DNA from: Pilasporangium apinafurcum
Lineage: Eukaryota > Oomycota > Peronosporomycetes > Pythiales > Pythiaceae
Direction: 5' to 3'
Length of the DNA stretch: 64,000 nt
NCBI GenBank assembly: GCA_001600495.1
Contig: BCKE01000009.1
Coordinates: forward strand, 631,394-695,393
The notes under the pieces were generated by a model. That model was not told the origin of the DNA. It did no database searches and worked only from the letters and a program-made list of their open reading frames with translations. Of this stretch, positions 54,405 to 64,000 are shown one piece after another. Numbering within the stretch: position 1 is the stretch's first letter; every line of letters begins with the position of its first letter. The position numbers and the translations under genes are program-made.

Positions 54405-54892
54405 AACATGGACGCATTCAAGACTCTCGCTGTCCCATATAACCTCGTTTGTGTGATCTTTGCCTTCCTTTTGGATCGATACTACTGCACCACGATTTCT
54501 GGATAATCGCTTTGATTTTCTACACACTCGATCTCCTCACACCCATTCGTGAAAAGAAGGATAGCGGAGAAAAGAGCTCATCGGGGAAAATTCGAAACGA
54601 GTTTCTGCTTCTATCGATAGGGATTGCTTCGCTTAAAAAACACGTCAAAATGTATCCTTTCGGTAGGAGAAATGGGACGATAGAGGCTATTGAAAAAGAA
54701 CGATATTCATAGGTAAAATGATCAACATTTCAACACTGATGCGAATCATCTTGGAAAAACATCAACATACATTGGAAAGTTCTTACTCCTTACAAATTTG
54801 TGCAATACACTATCGTCTCTTACCTACAGACGCTGCTCAAATTATTTACATTCTCTCCTCCATAACCAGTTTTCCCGATTCGCAGACCGATA
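54405..54892. other. Diverged element end and spacer
   Basis: The plus frame 54449-54712 (87 codons) shares its second half with copy 1 (NEFLLLSIGIAS against NKFLVLSIGIAS). It may be a decayed coding tail of the element. Similarity to copy 1 ends near 54686; the rest is spacer before the CK2 stop. Confidence 0.45.
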
Positions 54893-56101
54893 TTAAAAAC
54901 CCGAGTCTGACGCACTGCTGATTTCATCGGTTGATTCCGCATCCCCTCCCTGCTGTAGCTTCTCGGCCTCTGCAGCGCGTATTGGCAGAAAATACGCATG
55001 TTTCATGGCCTCTCGTGCCGTTAGTCGTTCCTGGTGATCATATCGCAGCAATCCCTCCAAGAAATCCAGCGCCTCGGGCGAGACTAAATGCTTATTTTCG
55101 GCGTTGATGTATTTCTCCCATGGTTTCTTCGTGTGAATGCCCAATATACTATCATATTGAGGCCCCAATTCCAAATCGTAGGTAGCCAAGTACTCAAAAA
55201 GCTCATCAGTGCCCTTCACCTTGGCGATTTTGACCAACTGATCGTAGTTGTCGTGTCCATGAAAGAACTGGTCCTTGCGAAAGATCATCCCAGCGAACAT
55301 ACATCCGACGCTCCACATGTCTAGCGAATAATCGTATTGTTGCATATCCACAAGCAGCTCTGGGCCTTTATAGTAGCGACTCGCAACACGGACATTATAC
55401 TCGCGGCCCGGGTGATAAAAATCTGCAAGCCCCCAATCGATCAGCCGCAACTGCCGCTTCTCGTGGTCGATCATGATGTTGTGCGGTTTCACGTCACGAT
55501 GCATGATGCCATTGGAATGGCAGTAATCGAGCGCCTTCAGCAGCTCGTAAATGTAGTAGCGAATATCATAGTCTGTGAGTGTCGGATAGAGCGTCTTGAA
55601 ATCGATGTTGTTCACATACTCAAATACCAGACTAAGTGTCTTAGATTGTGGATCCCGAGCAACATCTAGTAGCTTTACGATGTTCGTACCACCCGACAAG
55701 TTCTGCAAAATCTTGATTTCACTACGCATAATTTTGATTTAGACATATCAGCAATCATCTCGTTGAAATGGAACGGAGCGATTTCACTTGCGTTTACCGT
55801 TTGATTTTGGATTTCTTGACGGGTTTCAAAATCTTAATGACACATTTCGAGTCGTTGGTGACATTATACCCTTCAAACACCTCGCTGTAGCGCCCTCGGC
55901 CAATCTTGCGCACCACTTCGTAGTTGTCTTGGTCGCTGATCAAAATATCCCAACATTATCATATCAGTGCACTAGCGCAGATGAAACAGTCATCAAATGA
56001 CAAACATCTCCTCACCCCCACGTGACAATGTGCGCCTCGTAGTTCCAATATTCCCTCGGACGCTTCTCATTCACGTCCCAATATACACGAGCTTGACTCA
56101 T
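54893..56101 (-). CDS. CSNK2A: Casein kinase 2 catalytic subunit alpha
   Basis: Three exons, 56101-56016, 55935-55798 and 55721-54893, introns 80 and 76 bases; 350 residues. CK2 alpha is a constitutively active Ser/Thr kinase acting on acidic sites in nucleus and cytosol. Landmarks: [19 protein letters not shown] at the start, [11 protein letters not shown] (Gly loop), [20 protein letters not shown] (Lys and the basic substrate-binding region across the second splice), [22 protein letters not shown] (the DWG that replaces DFG in CK2) and [13 protein letters not shown]. It is complete. The regulatory beta subunit is not in the window. Confidence 0.97.
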
Positions 56102-56600
56102 GCTGTTCACTGCTTGCCTCGCTTCTAGTAACCCCGTTTAAACCTGCTCCTTCCTTTCTTCCTTGCAGAAGAAGTGAAAGAAGTGAGAAAATCACATTCT
56201 CAGATGCGTACGTAGTGAGTTTTAAAGGGAAGGGATGCTCTGAGCCAGTCCACTGTCCTCACGATAAATACGATTGTGCATTCTGCTCATAAAATGATGG
56301 GTCATCAATTTCATTCCTTCAAATGATCTACACCTGAATTCTGTAAATATCGCTACTTCGGCTTGTATTACGAATGCAGATGTGGGTTTGCTCGTCTACA
56401 AACACGATTCCTGTAGCTACGAGCGCACACCAAGAGCGATCCATTTGATTTGCTTTTCATGGTCCCTGCACAGTTCTAGCCCAGTACATTATATGATTGG
56501 TTAAATATATAATTTAACGTCAACCATTGGTTGAAAATAAATCCAAATTAATTTTTCACCAATTTTTTCCTGATATCGTGAGACGCCAATAAGCATAGCA
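56102..56600. promoter_or_regulatory. Divergent promoter region CK2 / TPR-methyltransferase
   Basis: 499 bases. ATTGG boxes at 56496 and 56526 flank a palindromic AT core (GGTTAAATATATAATTTAAC) 71-105 bases before the plus-strand ATG at 56601. No gene is seen. Confidence 0.45.
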
Positions 56601-58541
56601 ATGGTGGTTGATGCAGAATTTCAGCAGGCGAAGGAGCTGCAAACGCAGGGGAACGCGTTTTACCGAGACGGCAAATATGACGATGCGCGTCGCTGCTACA
56701 CGGATGCGCTAGCACTGCTGGGGATAACGCCAATTGCGTCATCACCATTAGAGCTATGGATGACCACAACGTTGCCAAGCGAACAGCTACAAACTGCAGC
56801 ACAATTGTACTCGAATCGCGCACAGACTGCCATTCAGCAGAGAGACTTTGCCGCTGCATTGCAAGGTTTGGCTATATTAGACCGATGTTTTCTTTTCTGA
56901 TAGAAATTATTTCGTTTAATGATGATACTATGCGGATGCGTATTGAACAGATACTTCACAGGCACTACAATGCGATCCAGCGAACGAAAAAGCTATACAT
57001 CGCAAACTGATTGCATTGGAGAACCTAGAGCGTTTCGAGGCAGCTTTCCAGCAAGTGGAGACTATTTTGGAGGAAGCTGACGCGCGGGAAAAATACCCGG
57101 TACTCTTTCAATATGCTCTGACAGCCAGAAGAAGATTACGCAAAAATTTAGTGCGTGACAAGCAGGTCGCTGTGCAGGAAGTCGAGCAAATGGGCAAGAT
57201 GGTACATGAAAACCAGCAATTGCGAATCAATTTCGGATGCTTGCTGCCATCGGAGGTCCCACTAGGACAATATTTTGATGTATCTGTGAATATTGGTAAT
57301 GAGTTTGGTCTGTTTCGTCGGGATTACGTGAAACCTGGTGAACATATATACTTGCAAGTCATACTACGAAATAATGAGGATCGACGATATCAGCTACGCT
57401 TCCAATATCCATTGAACGCATATGACACCAGCAACAGAGGAAACGCGGATGAGGACGGTCGGCTGACGCTCAATGAACGTGGCAAAGTATCATTTCGACT
57501 GGCGATCACACTAAATCAGAGCCAATTTGATTTAGTAGCTATGGAGCACGATTCTGGACGTGCAAACATGTCGATAAGGGTAGAAGTACATAAAGAATCC
57601 AAAGCAACGTGGAACTTGTTCCCCGTTGTCTCATTGCCATTCTCCCTCGTACCTTCGTCCGCAACGCTGGTGGAGGGAAACACGGGCGAATTGGGTGTTC
57701 ATTGCTGTCGCTCGGTGCAAATGGAAGGGCTTGATCGAGAAATCCTGTTGGCGGAATCACCTGGATCCCTCGGTATGTTGTGCTTGCCTGATATCCATCG
57801 ACATGAATAGTATGGTCATAAATGGTTCTCTAATGGAATGCCGTGCTGCAGGAATTGGTGGTAAGTTGTGGGACTCATGCTTGGTGCTGACTCGATATCT
57901 CGCGGAACAAAAGGAACTACTAGTCAACAAGCGGGTGATAGAATTGGGAAGTGGACTGGGCTTGGTGGGTATCTATTGCGCCATGCTTGGAGCAAATGTG
58001 ACGCTCACCGACATTGAGGTAAGCTGTTCAGTAGCATCCACCTTCACATACAAGGGCTTTTGTATGCTAATATCTTGCCGATATATTATAGGAGGTTGTG
58101 CCGTTGCTCAAGTACAATATCGCACTGAATTACCCATCGGTTGGCCGCAAGAATGGCATTTCTAAAATACCAACCGCTGACGTGCACTTCTGGGGAACAT
58201 CGACAGCGAATCTATCTCTTCACCCTGATGTTATCGTGCTCTCGGACGTGGTTTATGATCCCGAAGGTTATGCTCCCTTAGTGACTTCGCTAGACGCATT
58301 GGCTTCGCCAGATACTTTGATTCTAATGTCACATCGATCGCGAAATCCCATGGAACACCAATTTTTTGAACTTCTTGGCAAAGTGTTTACATTCGAGCTG
58401 GTAGACTGGGCGAGTTGTTTGGCAGAAAAGAGTGATGTGGATCCAGGTGAGCAGGCACTTCAGGACGTCAAGATTTTCCGCATGCAGCGTCTAGGAAGCG
58501 ATAACCGTACTACACAAGTGGAGAAGGATGAAATTGTATAG
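56601..58541 (+). CDS. TPR protein fused to a METTL21-type methyltransferase
   Basis: Four exons, 56601-56865, 56951-57772, 57852-58018 and 58092-58541; introns 85, 79 and 73 bases; 567 residues. N-terminal TPR repeats (GNAFYRDGKYDDARRCYTDA; ALQCDPANEKAIHRKLIALE) lead to a charged helix and a beta-rich middle (GQYFDVSVNIGNEFGLFRRD; VILRNNEDRRYQLRF). The C-terminal third is a class I methyltransferase of the METTL21 lysine type: LGIGGKLWDSCLVLTRYL across the third-exon splice, VIELGSGLGLVGIY (SAM motif I), LTDIEEVVPLLKYN and VLSDVVYDPEGY (DxxY). The second intron (GTATGT...CTGCAG) removes an in-frame stop at 57810 and joins the halves. TPRs often bind Hsp70/Hsp90, and METTL21 enzymes methylate chaperones, so a chaperone substrate is a guess. 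Confidence 0.85.
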
Positions 58542-60312
58542 ATAATCCAGCAAATTCATCAATTTGAATCAATAGGAAAGTGCGTTGAGCTTAGGCATTA
58601 TGTCTTAGAAAAATAAATGCAGCTAGACGACCATGGATGGATTCTTGTTGGGTAACTTCACTACTGATGAACCTCCGGCAATTTACTTAAATGAACAGAG
58701 CGCTGCGGCGAACCCTCTCATCGATTTGTAAACATTGAGGTACCACGTGTATGATGCTGTTCAACATGTCGAGGGTCGACGATTTCTGAGGTGATATTTC
58801 CGCTGATTTGATAAATTGGAACCTCTGTCATCATACAGCCAATGAGCGATGATGAGATGGTCAAATTGTGTCGATACATTTGTTGACGCCGATGTGTGGA
58901 AGGACGGATAGCGACGGTATTTACTCTAGAATCATATAAAGACACATTAGCGCTGGAGGATGCTCATGGTCTTTCAGACTGCACGTGGTCTCCACTTCTT
59001 CATATATGTTTCCGGTTCCAAGATGTGAGTTGAAGTAGTCAATTTCTGGGTACTGTTAATTATGATCTATCATATTTAATCCATATATTAATTTGCTGAT
59101 TACGAGCTTGCTGGATTAGCAATATTTGTAAACCGTAAATAATGTACAGCTTAATGGAATTATCGAAAATAGCGCACGTCTGACGATCTTTCGGTCATTT
59201 TTCTATTGCTGTTGCTCTCAAGCTCCAGTAGGCAACTCGCGGACATACATCCAACACTTTTCCCCTGTGCGTAGTGGCAGTAAGTGGCACAAAAAGATCA
59301 TCAGGTAAGCATGTTGCGGAAGTATTCAAATGGTATGGACGTGACAATTTAAATGGACGGTGAGCACAATGAAAGCATACTGTCGAAGTAATGATACGCA
59401 GCCAAAATGGATTCGTGAAAGTCATTATACTTGGTGTTTGGCTAGATACAGCGAAAATCGTGTTTGCTGCTATAACATGTGCAGGATCCAGGCACGAATA
59501 CAAATGTATAGGTTGATCCATTGTAATCCATACCACCCTCCATAAGCTCTTTAGATGACCAAACATGCAGTCAAATTTCTCTTAGTTATCATTTGAGAGC
59601 CACGAATTCGACACCCATAATAGACAAATCGGCTCAGTTGTGATCTCCAACTGTTGTTGTTGAGCAATCCAGATAGAGAGACATACAGCGGCATGCGAAT
59701 AAACACCGAACATTCCGGCGAATGTTCTGTGCAAAGCAGCCCATCTGCATTCGTTGCTCATCGTGGTTAAAAAAACTATAAAGGAGCACCCAGTGTGGAG
59801 TCTCATCTGCGTGTTGTCGACGTATTGCAATGAAACCTCTCAAAACTCTCTATGGGGTGATGCAGCATGTTAACTATTGATAAACAACGCTTCGAGTGGT
59901 GGACCAGACACAACCATCATAAAACCTTTTGGATTCCAGCCATCAGTGGCGATTTGCGTTTGATCGTTAGTTCAGGTATAATGGGTAATTGCGCTTTCAG
60001 TGCGAAAGAGGGCATGGACTTTACACGAAATGCTGCTGTCTTTTGGGTTCGATGGTGATCAAGCGATTAGTCACTTCATCTCGGATGTTTTAGGTAGAAG
60101 AGTAAGGGTAATAAAGATATCAAGTTGTTGTGTAATTGTGTTGCTGTTTTGGTTTCATTAACCGCCTTTATGAGAGAAGTGAAGAATTGTCGACGTGGCT
60201 TCGTTAATGGTACTACATCTGCTTGCTTACCTTCGTTACACTTTGCCACGCAAATGTTTTTGTGGATCCGCTGCTGACGTGCATTTGCACTTGTTGTAGA
60301 GCATAAAGTTGT
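58542..60312. other. Gene-poor region, first part
   Basis: 1.8 kb with no recognisable gene. Short frames (58718-58945 -, 59195-59566 -, 59867-60058 +) show no domain, signal peptide or repeat pattern that I can support. Confidence 0.45.
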
Positions 60313-60492
60313 ATGACTGATATGTGGGAAGATTTAGAGGAGCTTTTCAGTTCAGCATGTGACGAACATCCTCCACGACCATCTCCCTTGCACATGCAGC
60401 AAATATATTCTTCCAGATGGAGCACAAAAAAGCGAAACATTTCATTACTGGTAATGGAGCAACAGCTACCCGTCCTCCCCAACAATCGGTGA
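60313..60492 (+). CDS. Small acidic open frame, possible first exon
   Basis: A 59-codon frame from ATG 60313 with strongly protein-like composition: MTDMWEDLEELFSSACDEHP, then RPSPLHMQQIYSSRWSTKKR, ending LPVLPNNR. A GTAATG donor-like site (60449) followed by TTTTACCAG (60532-60540) could splice to CKLRLPNEMPLLSRSNQST. It starts with an amphipathic acidic helix and a basic end. No family is recognised. It lies alone in a gene-poor region, so it could be an overlooked small gene. Confidence 0.35.
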   Translation: MTDMWEDLEELFSSACDEHPPRPSPLHMQQIYSSRWSTKKRNISLLVMEQQLPVLPNNR

Positions 60493-62331
60493 AAATCCAT
60501 CTAAAATTCTGTTATCTACCACGTTTCAAATTTTTACCAGCAGTGCAAACTACGTCTACCGAATGAAATGCCACTTTTGTCCAGATCCAACCAATCCACA
60601 TAACTACAATCGATCTACACGACTCAGCAGGTCACATAACGGCTGCGTTGGGAAGAGTGGGACTTGGCATCATACCACCGAATCTAGTCTGGCTACAAAC
60701 TGATCAACATACCTCAATCAAACACCATTTTTTATTTTTTTTCTATGCGCTTATGTTTATTCTCCTCCTTTTCATCATTTAGTTTATGATGTGCTGACTG
60801 AAGTTAACACCTGGAAAATGTAGTTGATTAGTATTTTTCGGGGCGAGATGTTAGCAACACGTTTTCTAATTTGTATATCAAGTCTTCATCTATGTGCATC
60901 TAGTCACCTCATCCTTCACACACGCAGCCATCACATTTTGTTCAGATGATCGAGTTGTATTGACTTTACATACCGTCTCGATAAATGTTTATGGCACCAA
61001 AAGGAGACGCCCGTATTCAAAACCGTGGAAGTATACTGCATATGACCACAACAGACGGAAAGGTTAAGACCATGGCTCAAGTGGACGTAGATGTTGCTTC
61101 ACGTCTATAGAGTTGTGTGGATTCATGTACTTGATGCGTTTACAAAGATGCGTTAACGAAAGGGCCAAAATAACCAGCTGTTTCTTCGCCATTTATGCGC
61201 TGATGATGAAGTTGTCTTTTTTTTTCCACCGCATTCACCAAACCAGCTGATAAAGTGGAAAGTAGCGCTGGTCAGCCGGTATTTTACGCTCACATCAGAG
61301 AGTCACCAGTCAATCATGGAACTTAAACCAACATCCTCGGTGGGGCTCCAAAAACTACAGAGTATCTACCCAAACGAAGATAGAAAGAAAGGTTCTTCCA
61401 AACGAGTACGTCAATGTGTCGTCTAGTTCTCTCAATGCAATATACATGGAAGAGAGGAATGCAAAAAGAGTGAAAGAATCGTCATGATCTGCTTTCGCTA
61501 GTTTTGTACCTGGCTGTTGTTATGGTTGAGTGGCAACACATCTGGGCGTAAACAAATTTCGGCGTGTTTCTAAAAAGGTCCATTACCAAACCCTCTCCAC
61601 TATTGTATAATTTTTATTGGATAATTTTTTTTATTTCTACTATTTTATCCAATCATATACATTTCAAATCCATTTCGGAGAGTGATGGTTTGCAAGAGTG
61701 GCAGGTATGGGAACAAAAAGAGGGACGTTGCATGGCAGCTGGTGACGGAAACTTGCCGTTCCTTTGCCTGGCGCGCAGCAGATGTCGGAAGCGTATATTC
61801 GCTTGCGCTGGAACTCTGAGGTGGTCGGATGATGTGTTGATCGTTCCGTGTGTTTTGCTGGTATTTTGTACATTCCTGTCGACCGTAACTGGCTGGTTGG
61901 AAAGTGGGGTATATGTGCAGTAGTGGCTTTCGTCCTCATAATTGAAATTCGTGGCAGATTTTTCGGTGACGAACAACACACACTTGTGGCGGGAGAGGGC
62001 GAGTGAGTAAACAGTGTTTCTCATTCTATCCCCCGCGTGTGTATTTTGACTGCTCCTGCTTACAGTCATTTTGGTACTTGCTGCCTTCAGTTTGTCCAGG
62101 TGGATTTGGATAAAAATACTACCAACCAACAAATCGCTACTTGAGCTCTTCAGACTGGAGCTATAACCAAGAATTAGAGGCGTATTCCTTTATCCCAGTG
62201 CAAGAAACAATCACACACTCCAAGATCTTGATTGCGCACGCAAAGCTTCACTTGCAAAGCGCTCAATCGGCTATCACACGCTGTGTCTCGACGTGTCGTG
62301 TAAGTGAGTTGGTGAAGCAACAAGATCAGCC
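60493..62331. other. Gene-poor region, second part
   Basis: 1.8 kb without a recognised gene. At 60540-60705 the plus strand reads NYVYRMKCHFCPDPTNPHNY and onward to a stop, an alternative to the exon proposed for the small gene. The minus frame 61653-62132 has no family features. 62140-62331 is probably MYB leader sequence. Confidence 0.4.
61616..61653. promoter_or_regulatory. Perfect inverted ATTGGATAA / TTATCCAAT pair
   Basis: ATTGGATAA at 61616-61624 and TTATCCAAT at 61645-61653 frame a T-rich core. It is the cleanest example of the paired CCAAT element seen upstream of several genes. The nearest recognised start is the MYB gene, 680 bases away. Confidence 0.4.
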
Positions 62332-63186
62332 ATGTCGGATCACTATCAACACGACATGCCCAAACTTAAATTCGAACCAAAAGACGATGGTGACTACGAT
62401 GAAGACAGCATGGATGACATTTCTCCGCGGTTTGAAATTGACAAGAAGGACTTGCTCATTGTCAAAGATGGCACCATTCGTGTCGCGGAGTCGCTTGAAC
62501 AGCAGGAACACCAGCAGTTCGACGCCAACGGTGAAGTCATCAAAGCAACTGGCACATGGACAAAAGTGGAGCACGAGCGATTTCTGAAAGCTATGGAGAT
62601 ATATCCGAAGGGTCCATGGAAATCAATCGCCGAGATGGTTGGGACTCGGACTGTACGGCAAACGCAGACACATGCGCAGAAATACCGGGAGAAGATGGCC
62701 CGACGGATGCGTGGATTACGGAACCGTAACGGCACACTGCAGTATCCACCGACATCCATAGCCACAACATCCACAGCGGCAGCAGCAGGGTACAGCACTC
62801 ATGCCGCAAGTAAAGACCGTCCAGGGTATGTATTGCCACCAGAGGCAATGGCAGTCCCTTCTAGACAACTACTACCACCCAGTCAGCCACAGGTAATACC
62901 ACGGGGGATGATGACGTCACTTGCAGCAGCGCCGGCGATCGCTGCATCGCGTCAACCTGTGGTCGTGATGACACCTTCGTCGGCAGAGTTCAATCAGTTA
63001 AGCAAAACCAGTATTTCACGCGCATTTTTAGGGAATCTGAGTTATCCAGTATCCTGGGAAGCGGATCATCCACACGAACGCAAAGCGCAAGTGCCAAACT
63101 TTGACGAGTCGATGGATTTCTTGATGAACATGTATCATGCCGATCCAAATCAACTTGGCAAGACGTCGCTTCCAGATGAAATGTGA
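62332..63186 (+). CDS. SHAQKY-type single-repeat MYB transcription factor
   Basis: A 284-residue intronless protein. A single MYB repeat at about residues 73-128: GTWTKVEHERFLKAMEIYPK, then GPWKSIAEMVGTRTVRQTQT and HAQKYREKM, the SHAQKYF signature with THAQKYRE. The third helix is followed by basic residues (ARRMRGLRNRN). The N-terminus is acidic; the C-terminal half is Ala/Pro/Gln-rich with a conserved-looking tail (FDESMDFLMNMYHADPNQLG). Expected to bind DNA in the nucleus. In plants this class includes circadian and developmental regulators, and oomycetes have several of unknown target. It is the last clear gene before the window end. Confidence 0.93.
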   Translation: MSDHYQHDMPKLKFEPKDDGDYDEDSMDDISPRFEIDKKDLLIVKDGTIRVAESLEQQEHQQFDANGEVIKATGTWTKVEHERFLKAMEIYPKGPWKSIAEMVGTRTVRQTQTHAQKYREKMARRMRGLRNRNGTLQYPPTSIATTSTAAAAGYSTHAASKDRPGYVLPPEAMAVPSRQLLPPSQPQVIPRGMMTSLAAAPAIAASRQPVVVMTPSSAEFNQLSKTSISRAFLGNLSYPVSWEADHPHERKAQVPNFDESMDFLMNMYHADPNQLGKTSLPDEM

Positions 63187-63684
63187 ACATGAAGGACTGA
63201 TATATTTGGTGGTTGAGGGCGTAGAGATGGAAGAGCCGAAGGAAATGGACAGGACGAGTATGAACGGTTATAAGGTGAATAATTTATTTAGTCTACGCTC
63301 GGATAATACAAAACAAGTTAACATGAGAGTGAATGCATCGTCTAGTCTTGCGCATGTGTAGCATGCAAAAATTTACAGAGTGCAGAACCGAGAAACTCTA
63401 TCGAGTATCCAGCGCATCAACACAAACATTAGTTATCGCAATCCAATCTCGTCGTTCTGGACACTTGTGGATGATCCATCCACATCGTTCACAGGCGAGA
63501 ATAGCACCATCGTCATACTGCTTTGCGGATGTGTTGCTGCTTCAAAGATGATGCGGGTTCCCCATTTGCATCGACATGGATAGACAACACCGTTCCTCCA
63601 TTTAGCAAATTTTAAAGATAAATGTTTTAATATAGCTTATAATTTTCATTTATACTATATTAGCACATACTAAAATAGTAAAAT
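63187..63684. other. Intergenic, no gene seen
   Basis: About 500 bases downstream of the MYB gene; 63600-63700 is very AT-rich. Short frames on the plus strand look like chance. Confidence 0.45.
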
Positions 63685-63927
63685 TTAGTATTTTTTGCAA
63701 AAGGTATCGGTCATAGCGCTGTTTAACAAGCGATCCGTGAGCCAACGGGGCCAAAAATAGCCTAATTCGTAGGTTGGGCAAAATCCAAAAGAGCCGCTAT
63801 TTGGACTTGACGAGAACGCTCGGCTGATCGAAACAATTTTGCTTAAGAAAACCTCATTCCCGTTGCTATTATCAAAGCGGCAACACTCATAGAGGAGAAC
63901 TAACGCCACAAAAATTGTATTCTTCAT
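63685..63927 (-). CDS. Small possible secreted protein
   Basis: An 80-residue frame from ATG 63927. The start MKNTIFVALVLLYECC is short, basic then hydrophobic, like a signal peptide or anchor. The rest includes GFCPTYELGYFWPRWLTDRL and ends TFCKKY. No effector motif or family is recognised. The frame also opens upstream to 63993. It could be an exon of a gene running beyond the window. Confidence 0.3.
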   Translation of the reverse strand: MKNTIFVALVLLYECCRFDNSNGNEVFLSKIVSISRAFSSSPNSGSFGFCPTYELGYFWPRWLTDRLLNSAMTDTFCKKY

Positions 63928-64000
63928 CGCATGGTCATCGATTTTGCGATTGTTAGGACATTTCAGGTACCACATATGTGCCACTTGTACCATTTATGTC

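Larger units (their letters stand above)
51363..54686. mobile_element. IS607/Fanzor-derived element with ankyrin cargo, copy 2
   Basis: A direct-orientation copy of the unit at 26295, with no assembly gap. Near-identity runs from CCTCAACC (51363) to CCACG (54404), followed by a diverged part to about 54686. It sits 83 bases from the start of the C2HC gene. Differences from copy 1 are few and cluster near 52180-52245 inside the recombinase remnant. No terminal inverted repeat or obvious target duplication is seen, as expected for IS607-type movement. Confidence 0.7.

Noticed and set aside
57807-58541. Separate methyltransferase gene starting near 57807
   Set aside because: The family sequence begins upstream of that Met, and the 79-base intron links it to the TPR frame.
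1-64000. CRISPR arrays, rRNA or tRNA genes, bacterial operon signals
   Set aside because: None was seen. The spliced genes show eukaryotic nuclear DNA, where ribosome-binding sites and operons do not apply.

Overview
The window reads as nuclear DNA of an oomycete, probably a Phytophthora or downy-mildew relative. Evidence: genes carry short GT-AG introns of about 70-95 bases with complete eukaryotic housekeeping products; there is a decayed ankyrin-repeat gene with the ENRTEGCT spacer I associate with oomycete ankyrin families; and there are remnants of IS607/Fanzor-type elements, which are known from oomycetes. Species cannot be set from sequence alone. A 100-N run (28734-28833) and scattered Ns show that this is a scaffold. 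All calls are from reading; no search or alignment program was run.

Layout. (1) 1-26 kb holds a family of six pirin genes (641-1528 -, 2606-3673 -, 17894-18781 +, 19211-20095 +, 23306-24196 -, 25314-26204 +). Between them lie two RNase H-type genes with viroplasmin domains (one cut by the window start), an eEF2K-like alpha-kinase, an F-box protein with an SMC-hinge-like domain, a secreted cysteine-rich protein, a SulP anion transporter, homoserine O-acetyltransferase, ETF beta and the splicing factor SF3B6. The last two pirins form a near-perfect 1.24-kb inverted repeat. (2) 26.3-29.9 kb and 51.4-54.7 kb are two nearly identical copies of a mobile-element-like unit. It contains a decayed IS607-type serine recombinase, a Fanzor/TnpB-type nuclease with its middle deleted, an ankyrin-repeat gene with an in-frame stop, and a small unexplained exon. 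A third, older fragment lies near 20.5-20.7 kb. (3) Between the copies are an RS-rich protein, a PH-domain kinase, an eight-exon Ulp1-type SUMO protease, an AN1 zinc-finger protein, a decayed oomycete ankyrin gene, two tandem THEM6-like hotdog proteins, mitochondrial Lon, an F-box coiled-coil protein and a C2HC coiled-coil protein. (4) After copy 2 come CK2 alpha, a TPR-METTL21-type methyltransferase fusion, a 3.8-kb gene-poor stretch and a SHAQKY-type MYB factor.

Most genes are unrelated housekeeping or signalling genes packed on both strands, often with divergent promoters holding ATTGG/CCAAT boxes. The shared story lies in the repeats: the pirin array shows recent conversion or inversion, and the IS607/Fanzor unit has spread an ankyrin gene to two sites 25 kb apart.
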